Below, in pieces: positions 26,557 through 34,578 of a stretch of 64,000 nucleotides of DNA. Position numbers and translations under genes: made by a program. Within the stretch, counting starts at the first letter, position 1; every line of letters begins with the position of its first letter. The notes under the pieces were generated by a model, which did no database searches, was not told the DNA's origin, and saw only the letters and a program-made list of their open reading frames with translations. Source of the stretch: Umezawaea sp036375055 (GTDB lineage: Bacteria; Actinomycetota; Actinomycetes; Mycobacteriales; Pseudonocardiaceae); the NCBI RefSeq assembly GCF_036375055.1, contig NZ_DASUSQ010000063.1, forward strand, positions 34,616-98,615, in the 5' to 3' direction.

Positions 26557-27156
26557 TCACTTCGCGCTGATCGTCTGGACGACCGCTTCGGCGATCTTCG
26601 TGGCGCGGGTGCACAGTTCGGGCATCGGGAGCTTGGAGCCGTCGACCTGGACCTCGACCATCTGGCCGTCCGCGACGTCAAGGCCGACGAAGCAGGCGGG
26701 CAGCGCGCCGGGGAACTCGCTCAGGACCGCGGGGAAGCCCCCGACCACGGTCGCGGAGGCCTTGCCCGACTCCAGCCCCTCGGCGTACATCTCGATGCCC
26801 TCGCTCGTGATGACCGCGGCCCCGACCCCGTAGGAGAAGTCGCTCGACCCGAGCGAGCACAGGACCGCCTCGGGATGGGTCGGGTACGGCAGCCTCGCCG
26901 ACTCCCTGACCAGGTCGAACTGCTTCTTCTGGGCGTCGGTGAGCACGGAGCACGAGTCGACGCCGGTGAGGTCGACCTCCTTCGGCCGGGTGACCGGTGG
27001 CTTCGCGCTCGCGGACGGCCGCGCGGCCGAGGTCGCCGAGGTGGCCCCGCCCGACTCGGACGCCCCGGAGGACGCGGAGCCCGAGGTCTTCTGCGAGCAG
27101 CCCGCGAGGAGGGCGACGGCGGCGGCGAGTGCCGCGGCGCGGTGCCAGTGGCTCAT
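26557..27156 (-). CDS. DUF3558-family lipoprotein
   Basis: The 199-residue lipoprotein has a signal peptide ending in the lipobox LLAGC (Cys20) and a Ser/Ala/Thr-rich linker to about residue 60. The folded domain starts DLTGVDSCSVLTDAQKKQF and has a conserved second cysteine (EAVLCSLGSSD). This matches the actinobacterial DUF3558 family, common near ESX genes. The function is unknown. It lies 121 bases upstream of the PE-like gene in the same direction. Confidence 0.8.
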   Translation of the reverse strand: MSHWHRAAALAAAVALLAGCSQKTSGSASSGASESGGATSATSAARPSASAKPPVTRPKEVDLTGVDSCSVLTDAQKKQFDLVRESARLPYPTHPEAVLCSLGSSDFSYGVGAAVITSEGIEMYAEGLESGKASATVVGGFPAVLSEFPGALPACFVGLDVADGQMVEVQVDGSKLPMPELCTRATKIAEAVVQTISAK

Positions 27157-27240
27157 GGGGGCAAGGTATCGGATCCCGAGTCGCGGAGAGTGCCGGTTCG
27201 GAATCAACACCGGTCCGCCGCCGTTCGCCCGACCACCGCG

Positions 27241-27535
27241 GCGGGCGTGCACACGTTCCTCAAGCTCAACGGCGGCGTGATGTCCCGCGGCGAGGTGCGG
27301 CTCAACGGCACGGGGGTCGCGGGCCCGGACCAGGTCGTCGGCACCTGCCCGACCCACGACTTCGACGTGACCCGTTGCTGCGCAAGGGGACAACGCGCTG
27401 GCGATCAAGGCGTTCCCGTCGGACCGGGCGGACGACCTGGCGATCCACTTCACCGACCGGTCGCAGCTCCCACCGGACCGCGGCCAGGGGCTGTTCCGGG
27501 ACGTGCAGCTCGCGCGGCGCGGTACCGCGCGTCCG
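27241..27535 (+). pseudogene. Frameshifted remnant of a GH2 exo-beta-glucosaminidase-like gene
   Basis: Frame one from 27241 reads HTFLKLNGGVMSRGEVRLNG and continues to THDFDVT at about 27369. Another frame then gives LLRKG, and a third gives DNALAIKAFPSD followed by GLFRDVQLARRG, ending near 27535. Stitched together, these match the N-terminal jelly-roll domain of GH2 exo-beta-D-glucosaminidases/mannosidases, including the LNG, FDVT, DNALA and RDVQL landmarks. Two frame changes within 20 bases and the lack of the catalytic domain make it a dead fragment. No start codon is assignable. Confidence 0.65.
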
Positions 27536-27593
27536 CCCCAGGAGGCGAGGTGCCCGGCAACAACGCGGGGAAGGTGGTGGCCGCACCGGTCCG

Positions 27594-28619
27594 CTAGGCG
27601 AGGTCCACGACCACCTTCACGTCGTCGGGCTGCCGCTCCATCGCGTCCACGAAGCGGTCGAGCGGCACCCGGCGGGTGATCAGGCCGCCGAGCCACGAGC
27701 GGTCGGCGGCGGCCAGCGCCGCGGCGGCGGTGCGCCAGTCGGGCAGGCCCGCGTTGACCGAGCCGACGACGGAACGGTTGTGCAGCACCAGTTCGTCGAG
27801 CACCAGGCGTTCGGCGGGGAACGCGCCGTGGTCGCCGGACAGTCCCGTCAGCACCGTCACGGCGGCGCGGCGGACGGTTTCCCAGACCAGTTCGGCGACA
27901 CCGGTGCACTCCAGCGCGACGTCCACCTCGGGCACGGTGTCCACAGTGGAGTGGTAGGTCGCGCCGAGCCCGCGCACGAGGTCCGGCTTGCGGCCGGAGG
28001 TGGCCCGGTCGACCACGTGCACGGCCAGGCCGCGCTGCACGGCGAGCATCGCCGCCAGCAGGCCGATCGGGCCCGCGCCGGTGACCAGGACGGTCCGCGG
28101 CGTCAGGTGGGCGCGGCGGCAGTTGAGCAGCGCCTGGTCCCACGCCTTGGCCACGATGGACGTCGGCTCGGTCAGCACGCCGAGGTCGCCGAGGGTCGGG
28201 TCGAGCTTGATCGCGTACTTCGGCGGCACGCTCCACCGCTGCATGCCGTAGCCGTCGAGCTCCTTGATGCCGCGCTCGGTGTACTGCCCGTTCTGGCAGA
28301 AGTCCCACGCGTCCACGGCGCACGCCGAGCACGGCACGGCGTCCGGCCGCCGCACCACCCCCGCGACCAGGTCGCCCGGCGCCAGGTCGCCGCCCATCGG
28401 CGCGGCCACGACCCGGCCGAGCGACTCGTGGAACAGCACGAACCCCGTCCGGCCGGGCGGCGGTGTGCCGAAGCCGTCGCGGACGATCTCCACGTCGGTG
28501 CCGCACATGCCCACGAGCAGGCCTTCGACCTGCACCTCGCCGTCGGCGGGCACGGGGTCGGCCCACTCGACGACCTCGGCCAGCTCCGGCTTGCCCGGCA
28601 CCACGAACGCTGCCCTCAT
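27594..28619 (-). CDS. Zinc-dependent glucose 1-dehydrogenase-like alcohol dehydrogenase
   Basis: The 341-residue MDR-superfamily enzyme resembles archaeal/bacterial glucose dehydrogenases. Catalytic zinc ligands are visible in VGMCGTDVEI (Cys39) and VLFHESLGRV (His-Glu near residue 65), with a LTEPTSIVAKAWDQ Glu near 150. The structural zinc region is reduced (CSACAVDAWDFC). The nucleotide-binding site is VTGAGPIGLLAAM. Sugar specificity is inferred from the DPTLGDLGVLTEPTS segment of the family and is not certain. The downstream end abuts the GH2 remnant. Confidence 0.78.
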   Translation of the reverse strand: MRAAFVVPGKPELAEVVEWADPVPADGEVQVEGLLVGMCGTDVEIVRDGFGTPPPGRTGFVLFHESLGRVVAAPMGGDLAPGDLVAGVVRRPDAVPCSACAVDAWDFCQNGQYTERGIKELDGYGMQRWSVPPKYAIKLDPTLGDLGVLTEPTSIVAKAWDQALLNCRRAHLTPRTVLVTGAGPIGLLAAMLAVQRGLAVHVVDRATSGRKPDLVRGLGATYHSTVDTVPEVDVALECTGVAELVWETVRRAAVTVLTGLSGDHGAFPAERLVLDELVLHNRSVVGSVNAGLPDWRTAAAALAAADRSWLGGLITRRVPLDRFVDAMERQPDDVKVVVDLA

Positions 28620-28835
28620 CGGTCTCCTCCGTCGCGGGTGCGGCCCTGGTCGTCGGGCACGGCGGTGCCGGTCACCGACGTGCGTCGGGGTGCGGTGTCG
28701 TGTGCCACCCGGCGAGGCTAGCCGGACGGGCGCGTCCGGGCCGGACGGGTGATCAGCGGAACACCCGCCCGTGACCTGGTGGTCGGCACGGGTTCGGCTC
28801 CTCGGTCGGGGAGGGGCAGCGCGGCCGGGGTTGGT

Positions 28836-29570
28836 CTAGCGGGCGGGCTGGCCGGTCGCGAACGCCCACACCTCGGCGAGCAGCGCGTCGGGGGTCTCCA
28901 CCTGGGGCACGTGGCCGGTGTTCGGGAGCAGGCGGAACTCGGCGCCGGGGATGGCCTCGGCGTACTCCCGGCCGTAGTCCGGGGTGACGACCCGGTCGGA
29001 CTCGCCCCAGAGGACGAGGGTGGGGACGGAGGTGCCCCGCAGGCGGTCGCGGAGCGTGGGGTCGGTCATCGCCGTGCCCGCGTAGGTGGCGAGCGCTTCG
29101 CGGTTGGCCTTCGCCGCGGTCAGCTGCGCCCCGGTCATGGCGGCGGGGTCGAGGGTGAACCCGGCCGGGTCGTGGAAGCTCAGCGCGGCCAGCTCGGCGG
29201 GGGCCAGCGGGAAGACGTCGACCACCCGGTGGTTCGGGCTCTCCAGGCCCACGGCGTTGACCAGGACGACGCCGGTGACGCGGTCGCTGCCCGCGGCCCC
29301 CATCTCGGCGGCGATCCAGCCGCCGATGGAGTTGCCGATGACGGTGACGTCGCGCAGGTCGAGGTCGTCCAGGAGGTCCAGGTAGAGGTGGGCCAGGCCG
29401 CGGATGTCGGTCAGGTCGGCGGGGCGCGGGGTGCCGCCGAAACCGGGGTGCACCGGGGTGACGACCCTGGCGCGTTCGGACAGGAGGCGGGCGAACCCGG
29501 CCACGGTTCGAGGGCCTCCGCCGCCGTGCAGCAGGAGGAAGGGGCGGCCCTGGCCTTCATCGGAAAACAT
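28836..29570 (-). CDS. Alpha/beta hydrolase
   Basis: The 244-residue cytoplasmic alpha/beta hydrolase has an oxyanion strand FLLLHGGGGPRTVAG, the nucleophile elbow IGNSIGGWIAAE (Ser near residue 103), an acid in LWGESDRVVTP and a catalytic His in LPNTGHVPQVE. The triad is complete. It is divergent from a MarR regulator across an AT-rich dyad, so it is likely controlled by that regulator. The substrate is unknown. The 216 bases between it and the dehydrogenase start hold nothing I recognise. Confidence 0.83.
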   Translation of the reverse strand: MFSDEGQGRPFLLLHGGGGPRTVAGFARLLSERARVVTPVHPGFGGTPRPADLTDIRGLAHLYLDLLDDLDLRDVTVIGNSIGGWIAAEMGAAGSDRVTGVVLVNAVGLESPNHRVVDVFPLAPAELAALSFHDPAGFTLDPAAMTGAQLTAAKANREALATYAGTAMTDPTLRDRLRGTSVPTLVLWGESDRVVTPDYGREYAEAIPGAEFRLLPNTGHVPQVETPDALLAEVWAFATGQPAR

Positions 29571-29588
29571 GCGGGAGACGCTATATCA

Positions 29589-29608
29589 ACATGTTTATAT
29601 AAACAAGT
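29589..29608. promoter_or_regulatory. MarR-type operator between hydrolase and marR genes
   Basis: A 20-bp dyad with only one mismatched base pair is centred on the perfect palindrome GTTTATATAAAC (29593-29604). It is strikingly AT-rich for this genome and lies in the 55-base divergent gap. Size and symmetry fit a MarR dimer site that would cover both promoters. Confidence 0.7.
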
Positions 29609-29625
29609 GGACTACGGTGGTGGCC

Positions 29626-30042
29626 GTGAGCAGATCTCCCCAGGACGTGGCGCACGCGGTGAAGCGGCTCCAGATGCGGCACCACCGCGCGATGACGGCG
29701 GAGTTGGCCGAGCTGGACATCAGCCTGGTGCAGTGGGACGCGTTGCGGCACTTGGACGAGAACCCCGAGGCGTCGTTGCACGACCTGGCCCTGTTGACGT
29801 TCCAGAGCGATCAGGCGTTCGGGACGTTGGCCGGCCGGATGATCGGGAGGGGGTTGATCGAGAGGGTGCCGGGGCCGGGGAGGGCGGTTCGGCATCGGCT
29901 GACCGCGCTGGGGGTGGAGTTGCGGTGGGCCGGGGCGGAGGTGGCCGCTCGGGTGGCCGCGGAGTCGTTCTCGGTGTTCAGCTCGGAGGAGTTGGAGCGG
30001 TTCGACGGGATGTTGCGGGTGTTGATCGAGGGGCGGGGGTGA
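29626..30042 (+). CDS. MarR-family transcriptional regulator
   Basis: The 138-residue winged-helix regulator contains SLVQWDALRHLDENPEASL, the recognition region LALLTFQSDQAFGTLAGRMI and the wing GLIERVPGPGRAVRHRLT, all typical of MarR. The start is uncertain: GTG 29626 is chosen because homologues begin shortly before the first helix, but GTG 29617 and 29620 are in frame. It likely represses the divergent hydrolase and itself through the dyad upstream. Confidence 0.85.
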   Translation: MSRSPQDVAHAVKRLQMRHHRAMTAELAELDISLVQWDALRHLDENPEASLHDLALLTFQSDQAFGTLAGRMIGRGLIERVPGPGRAVRHRLTALGVELRWAGAEVAARVAAESFSVFSSEELERFDGMLRVLIEGRG

Positions 30043-30052
30043 GCGGTTGCCA

Positions 30053-30174
30053 GTCCTGGGGGAACGGGTCGCTGCTGGTCCCCGAGATCGGTAATTGCGA
30101 GTCCCCGAGATCGGGTAACTGCGAGTCCCAGGGGATCGGGTGGCTGTCGGTCCCAGCCGGGGTGGCCGATGTGA
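30053..30174. repeat. Imperfect tandem repeat, about 24 bp, five units
   Basis: Units begin at 30053, 30078, 30101, 30125 and 30150, each opening with GTCC. Units two and three are nearly identical (GTCCCCGAGATCGG core, then TAAYTGCGA), and the outer units are degraded. The array starts ten bases after the MarR stop and carries no gene. Confidence 0.75.
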
Positions 30175-30213
30175 CTCGGGGCCCCCTCGATCTGACCCTG
30201 TGATCGGGCTCAG

Positions 30214-30236
30214 GGGCAGGTGGTGACCACCTGCCC
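30214..30236. terminator. Inverted repeat between convergent marR and GGDEF-EAL genes
   Basis: Bases 30214-30224 (GGGCAGGTGGT) pair perfectly with 30226-30236 around one central base, giving an 11-bp dyad. It lies between two convergent genes. It could terminate transcription in both directions, with no T-tract visible. Confidence 0.5.
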
Positions 30237-30324
30237 GGTCTACCAGGGCAAGGGTCACATCCCCCGAGTAAAATCGGCCGTGGCTCAGGGAAGGCCCTGG
30301 CCTGCTTTTGTTGTGGCGAGCTTT

Positions 30325-32496
30325 TTAAAGGCCGCCGCGTAGTAGGTGGTCCACGTCCTCGGGGCGACCCGGTCGGGCGAAGAACCAGCCCTGACCGGTG
30401 TCGCACCCGATTCGGTGCAGCCTTTTCGCCTGGGCCGGGGTTTCTACTCCCTCGGCCGTCACGCCTAGGCCCAGGGCGTGGGCCAGCTGCACCAGGGTCG
30501 ACACGATTTGGGCGTCCACGGCGTCTTCCTCGTCCGCCGCGCGCAAGCCCTCCATGAACGACCCCGCGATCTTGAGTTCGTGCACCGGCAGGTGCTTGAG
30601 GTACGCGAGGTTCGAGTAGCCGGTGCCGAAGTCGTCGATGGCGATCCTGACACCCATGTCCGACAGGGCTCGCAGGGCTTCCAGCGGTTCGTCCGCCGTG
30701 CCCATGATGGCGCTCTCGGTGAGTTCCAGTTGGAGGTGGTGGGGTGGTAGGCCGCACTCGTCGAGGATGCGCTTCACGTCGCGCACCAGTTCCGGGTCGC
30801 GGCTCTGCCGGACCGCCAGGTTGACGCTGACGAAAGGGGCCGCGTCACCGAACTCCTCCAGCCAGCGGCGGCCCTCCTCGCACGCCTTGCGCAGCACCCA
30901 GCGGCCCAGCGGGACGATGAGGCCGGTTTCCTCGGCCAGTTCGATGAACCGGTCCGGTGCCAGCCTGCCGAACTCGGGGTGCTGCCAGCGGACCAGCGCC
31001 TCCACGCCGGTGATCCTGCTGTCCGCGAGACGCACCAGCGGCTGGTAGTCGACGTAGAACTCGTCGCGCTCCAGCGCCGCGGGCATGGTGGCCGAGAGGG
31101 TGAAGCGGGCGACCTCGCGGGCGTTGCGCTCCGGGTTGTAGAGGGCCCAGCGGGACTTGCCGTCGGCCTTCGCCCAGTACAGCGTGATGTCCGCGTCGCG
31201 CATCAGGTCGGCGGCGGTCGTGCCCAGGAGGGGGCGTTCGACGATGCCGATGCTGGCGGACACGGTCAGTTCGTGGCCGCCGATCTTGATCGGGGCCTCC
31301 AGCTCGTGCAGGACGCGGTCGGCGACGTTGACGATGTCCTGGGTGCTGTCCGACCCCTCGACCAGGATGACGAACTCGTCGCCGCCCATGCGCGCGACCA
31401 GCTTGCCGTCGCCGGAGACCGAGTGGTCCAGGCGGCGGCCCACCTCCACCAGCAGCTGGTCGCCGATGTCGTGGCCGAGGCTGTCGTTGATGACCTTGAA
31501 GCCGTCCAGGTCGAGGTAGCAGAGACCGGCCCTGCGGCCGGTGGCGCCCGCGGCGGCGGCGAACACGCGGCCGAGGCGTTCCAGGAACAGCGCGCGGTTC
31601 GGCAGGCCGGTCAACGGGTCGTGCAGCGCCTGGTAGCGCAGGCGGTTCTGGAGCAGGTGGCGGTCGGTGACGTCCTCGATCATCGCGACCTGGTACTGCG
31701 GCTCGCCGTGGTCGTCGCGCACGAGCGACAGCGTCAGGTGTGTCCACACCTGCTCGCCGTCGGCGCGGTGGAAGCGCTTCTCGGCGCGGTAGTGGTCGCA
31801 GTCGCCCGCGATCAGCTGGTCGTAGAGCCGCCAGACGGTACCGCTGTCCTCGGGGTGCATGAGGTCGCGGATGTTGTACTGCCGCATCTCGTCGACGGTG
31901 AACCCGAGCATGTCCTGCAACGCCTGGTTGACGTCGAGGATGCGGCCCTCGATGTCCGCGATGCCGATGCCGATGGCGGCCTCGGTGAACATCGCGCGGA
32001 ACCGGGCCTCGCTGGCCCGCAGCGCCGCCTCGGCCTGGTCGCGGGCGTCGAGGACGGCTGCCCGGATGGCCTCCTGCTCGGCCAGCGTCCGCTCGCGCAG
32101 CGCGCGGGCGTACCCGGCGGCCAGCGCGCCCTGGAGCGCGGCGAGGCGGGGCGCCATGCGGTCGTCCAGGGTGATGCCCAGCTCGGTCAGCAGGTCGTCG
32201 CCGAGCAGCTGCACGGTGCGGCCGAGCGTGTCCGTGCCGGTGAAGTGGGCCTCGACCAGGCGGGCGCCGATCTCGTGGCCGGGGGCCGTGCGGAACGGGT
32301 TCGCGAACAGCGCGGTGACCAGCACCTCGGTCAACGCCTGGAGGTGTTCCGCCACCTCGGCCCTGGTCATCGGCACGTAGCTGCTGCCGATCACCGCCGT
32401 GGCCCACGTGCGCGCGAACGCCTCGGCCCCGGCCACCAGGGCCGGGTCCAGTTCCGATCGGCTGCTGGGCACCCGCTGGTCAACCCGTTCCGTCAT
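30325..32496 (-). CDS. PAS-GGDEF-EAL cyclic-di-GMP signalling protein
   Basis: The 723-residue protein starts with a helical sensor-like region (1-160), then a PAS domain (about 165-285, RFRAMFTEAAIGIGIADIEG), a GGDEF domain (about 290-455) and an EAL domain (about 465-720). The cyclase signature RMGGDEFVIL is intact. No RxxD inhibitory site precedes it at the usual spacing. The phosphodiesterase motifs EALVRWQHP, ELTESAIM and IDDFGTGYSNLAYLK are also intact, so both activities are possible. It lacks membrane segments. It likely tunes c-di-GMP and so development, as known in Streptomyces. Confidence 0.93.
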   Translation of the reverse strand: MTERVDQRVPSSRSELDPALVAGAEAFARTWATAVIGSSYVPMTRAEVAEHLQALTEVLVTALFANPFRTAPGHEIGARLVEAHFTGTDTLGRTVQLLGDDLLTELGITLDDRMAPRLAALQGALAAGYARALRERTLAEQEAIRAAVLDARDQAEAALRASEARFRAMFTEAAIGIGIADIEGRILDVNQALQDMLGFTVDEMRQYNIRDLMHPEDSGTVWRLYDQLIAGDCDHYRAEKRFHRADGEQVWTHLTLSLVRDDHGEPQYQVAMIEDVTDRHLLQNRLRYQALHDPLTGLPNRALFLERLGRVFAAAAGATGRRAGLCYLDLDGFKVINDSLGHDIGDQLLVEVGRRLDHSVSGDGKLVARMGGDEFVILVEGSDSTQDIVNVADRVLHELEAPIKIGGHELTVSASIGIVERPLLGTTAADLMRDADITLYWAKADGKSRWALYNPERNAREVARFTLSATMPAALERDEFYVDYQPLVRLADSRITGVEALVRWQHPEFGRLAPDRFIELAEETGLIVPLGRWVLRKACEEGRRWLEEFGDAAPFVSVNLAVRQSRDPELVRDVKRILDECGLPPHHLQLELTESAIMGTADEPLEALRALSDMGVRIAIDDFGTGYSNLAYLKHLPVHELKIAGSFMEGLRAADEEDAVDAQIVSTLVQLAHALGLGVTAEGVETPAQAKRLHRIGCDTGQGWFFARPGRPEDVDHLLRGGL

Positions 32497-32557
32497 GTTC
32501 GTCGGCCTGCCGCCACAAACGCAGAGGATACGGCCGGTTGCCCACTGGAGTCGACCA

Positions 32558-33373
32558 TTACCGCTTGCGCCCCAGCGCGGCGAACCCGGGGAAGCGCGCC
32601 GCGGCCTCGTCGACGTCGTCCGGCGACTCCGGGTGCCAGTAGGGCATCCGCACCACGCCGGGGTCCACGATCTCCAGGTCGCCGAACAGGCCGGCGAGTT
32701 CCGCCCGGTTGCGGTGGGTCATCCTGGCCACCTCCTCGCTGTAGGTCCGGCGCGCCCGTGCGGCGCCCTCACCCTCCTCTCCGTCCTCGTAACCGGAGTG
32801 CGACACGCCCAGGTAGCTGCCGGGGACGAGCGGGTCGAGGTACTCGGCGACGAGGCGGTGCGGCTCGTCGGAGTCCGGCACGAAGTGCAGCAGCGCGATC
32901 ATCAGCACGGCGATCGGCTGGTCGAAATCCAGTGTCGACCGCACTTCTGCGGACTCCAGCACGGTTTTCGCCTCGCGGACGTCGGCCCGCAGCGCGGTCG
33001 CGTTCGGCACGTCCACGAGGATCGACCTGCCGTGCGCGACGGCGACCGCGTCGACGTCCACGTAGACGACCTTCGACGAGGGGTCCACGCGGTGCGCGAT
33101 CTCGTGCACGTTGCCCGCCGTGGGGATGCCGGAACCGAGGTCGAGGAACTGGCGGATCCCCAGGCCCAGCAGGTGGCGGACCATCCGGCGCAGCAGCGCC
33201 CGGTTGGTCAGGACCACCCCGCGCAGCTCGGGCATGGCCCGCAGCGTCCTGTTCGCCACGGCCCGGTCCGCCGCGAAGTTGTGCGCACCGCCGAGGAAGT
33301 AGTCGTAGATGCGAGCGACGCTGGGGCGTTCCAGGTCCATGTCCCCCGACGCCCAACCGGGCCGCTCAGCCAC
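32558..33373 (-). CDS. S-adenosyl-methyltransferase, DUF574 family
   Basis: The 271-residue protein belongs to the actinobacterial Methyltransf_19/DUF574 family. It begins with RPSVARIYDYFLGGAHNF, a hallmark of the family. It has an SAM-binding site FLDLGSGIPTAGNVHE near residue 95, and YVDVDAVAVAHGR after it. No substrate is known for the family. It is divergent from the pentapeptide-type membrane protein, with 128 bases between the two starts. Confidence 0.88.
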   Translation of the reverse strand: MAERPGWASGDMDLERPSVARIYDYFLGGAHNFAADRAVANRTLRAMPELRGVVLTNRALLRRMVRHLLGLGIRQFLDLGSGIPTAGNVHEIAHRVDPSSKVVYVDVDAVAVAHGRSILVDVPNATALRADVREAKTVLESAEVRSTLDFDQPIAVLMIALLHFVPDSDEPHRLVAEYLDPLVPGSYLGVSHSGYEDGEEGEGAARARRTYSEEVARMTHRNRAELAGLFGDLEIVDPGVVRMPYWHPESPDDVDEAAARFPGFAALGRKR

Positions 33374-33501
33374 GTGCTCCCCCTCGTCACCACCGTTGCC
33401 CGCCCATCATGGTCCACAGCGGTGAGTTGGCACACCGCCCGCACGAACCCCCGGTGGTTCCGGGGACAGCGGTGGCGCCCACCGAGCACAATGCCCGTCT
33501 T

Positions 33502-34578
33502 GTGAAGTACCTCTGGATCGCGGGAGCGGTCGTGCTCGCCGCCGCGGCGGCGTTCGCGGTGATCAGGCTCAAGGGCAGGCGCAACATGCTGGCGCCGACG
33601 ATCGTCGGCGCCGTGGGCGCGTTCCTCCTGGTGAGCGGCTGGCTGGTCGTGTTCGACCCGAACGCGGCCAAGAACGAGGCGATCAAGACCGGCGGCCTCG
33701 CGGGCGGCACGGTGATCGCCCTCTACGCGCTGTGGCTCAACGACCGCAGGCGGCGGACCGAGGAAGCGCGGCAGGACCTGGAGAACCAGCGCGCCGAGCA
33801 CGACCGGTCGCGGGTCGCCGACGAGCGGTTCGCCCGTGCCGTGGAACTGCTCGGGCACGACACGGACCAGGTCCGGGTCGGCGCGCTGCACGCGCTGGCG
33901 GGGCTGGCGCGGTCGCGCACCGAGTACACGCAGACCGTGCTCGACATCGTGTGCTCCTACCTGCGCAGGCCGTTCGAGCTGGGGGACGACCAGGACGAGG
34001 CCGAACTCCAGGTGCGCCGCACGGCCCAGCGGCTGATCGCCGACCTGCTGCCCGAGGTCGGCGAGGTCGACGCGCCGCACTACGAGGTGGACCTGTCGAA
34101 GGCGACCCTGTCGTTCCTGGAGCTGTCCCACCGGCGGATCGGGCGGCTGACGCTGCGGGACGCGGTGCTGCGGCACTCCAACTCGCTGCACCACTCGCAC
34201 GTGCACGGCGACGCGTTCCTCAGCGGTTGCCAGGTCGAGGGGCGGCTGCACCTGCACGACGCGGTGTTCCACGGGAAGGTCTCGTTCCAGGAGGCGTCCG
34301 CCGACGACTGGGTCGACTTCCGGGACACCCGCTTCCTCGGGCCGGTGAAGTTCACCAGGACCGAGTTCTCCGGACCGGTGTCCTTCGAGCGGGCCGTGTT
34401 CGACCAGCCGGTCGAGCTGAGCGGGACGAAGTTCACCGGTGGTCTCGACCTGCGGATGGCGGGCGGCCAGGTGGCCCGCACGCACTCGATGTTCGTGTCC
34501 CTGAACCACGAGAACCAGCTGCCGGACGGGTGGGTCGTCGACCAGCGCCCCGACGGCACCGGACTGGTGAGGAGCTGA
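33502..34578 (+). CDS. Pentapeptide-type membrane protein, tandem copy A
   Basis: The 358-residue protein has three hydrophobic segments in the first 75 residues and a basic charged stretch with ALYALWLNDRRRRTEEAR. A helical domain follows with RFARAVELLGHDTDQVRVGA and SYLRRPF near residues 110-155. The C-terminal half (about 190-340) has pentapeptide-like A(D/N)LXX pseudo-repeats (FHGKVSFQEAS, FLGPVKFTRTEFSGPVSF) that should form a right-handed beta-helix. The function is unknown. The GTG at 33502 has no strong Shine-Dalgarno. It is coupled to copy B. Confidence 0.75.
   Translation: MKYLWIAGAVVLAAAAAFAVIRLKGRRNMLAPTIVGAVGAFLLVSGWLVVFDPNAAKNEAIKTGGLAGGTVIALYALWLNDRRRRTEEARQDLENQRAEHDRSRVADERFARAVELLGHDTDQVRVGALHALAGLARSRTEYTQTVLDIVCSYLRRPFELGDDQDEAELQVRRTAQRLIADLLPEVGEVDAPHYEVDLSKATLSFLELSHRRIGRLTLRDAVLRHSNSLHHSHVHGDAFLSGCQVEGRLHLHDAVFHGKVSFQEASADDWVDFRDTRFLGPVKFTRTEFSGPVSFERAVFDQPVELSGTKFTGGLDLRMAGGQVARTHSMFVSLNHENQLPDGWVVDQRPDGTGLVRS

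Noticed and set aside
30979..34578. Very long plus-strand open frame over the GGDEF-EAL and methyltransferase genes
   Set aside because: The first 840 residues are antisense to two well-supported genes; only the final 358 residues (from 33502) make a plausible protein.
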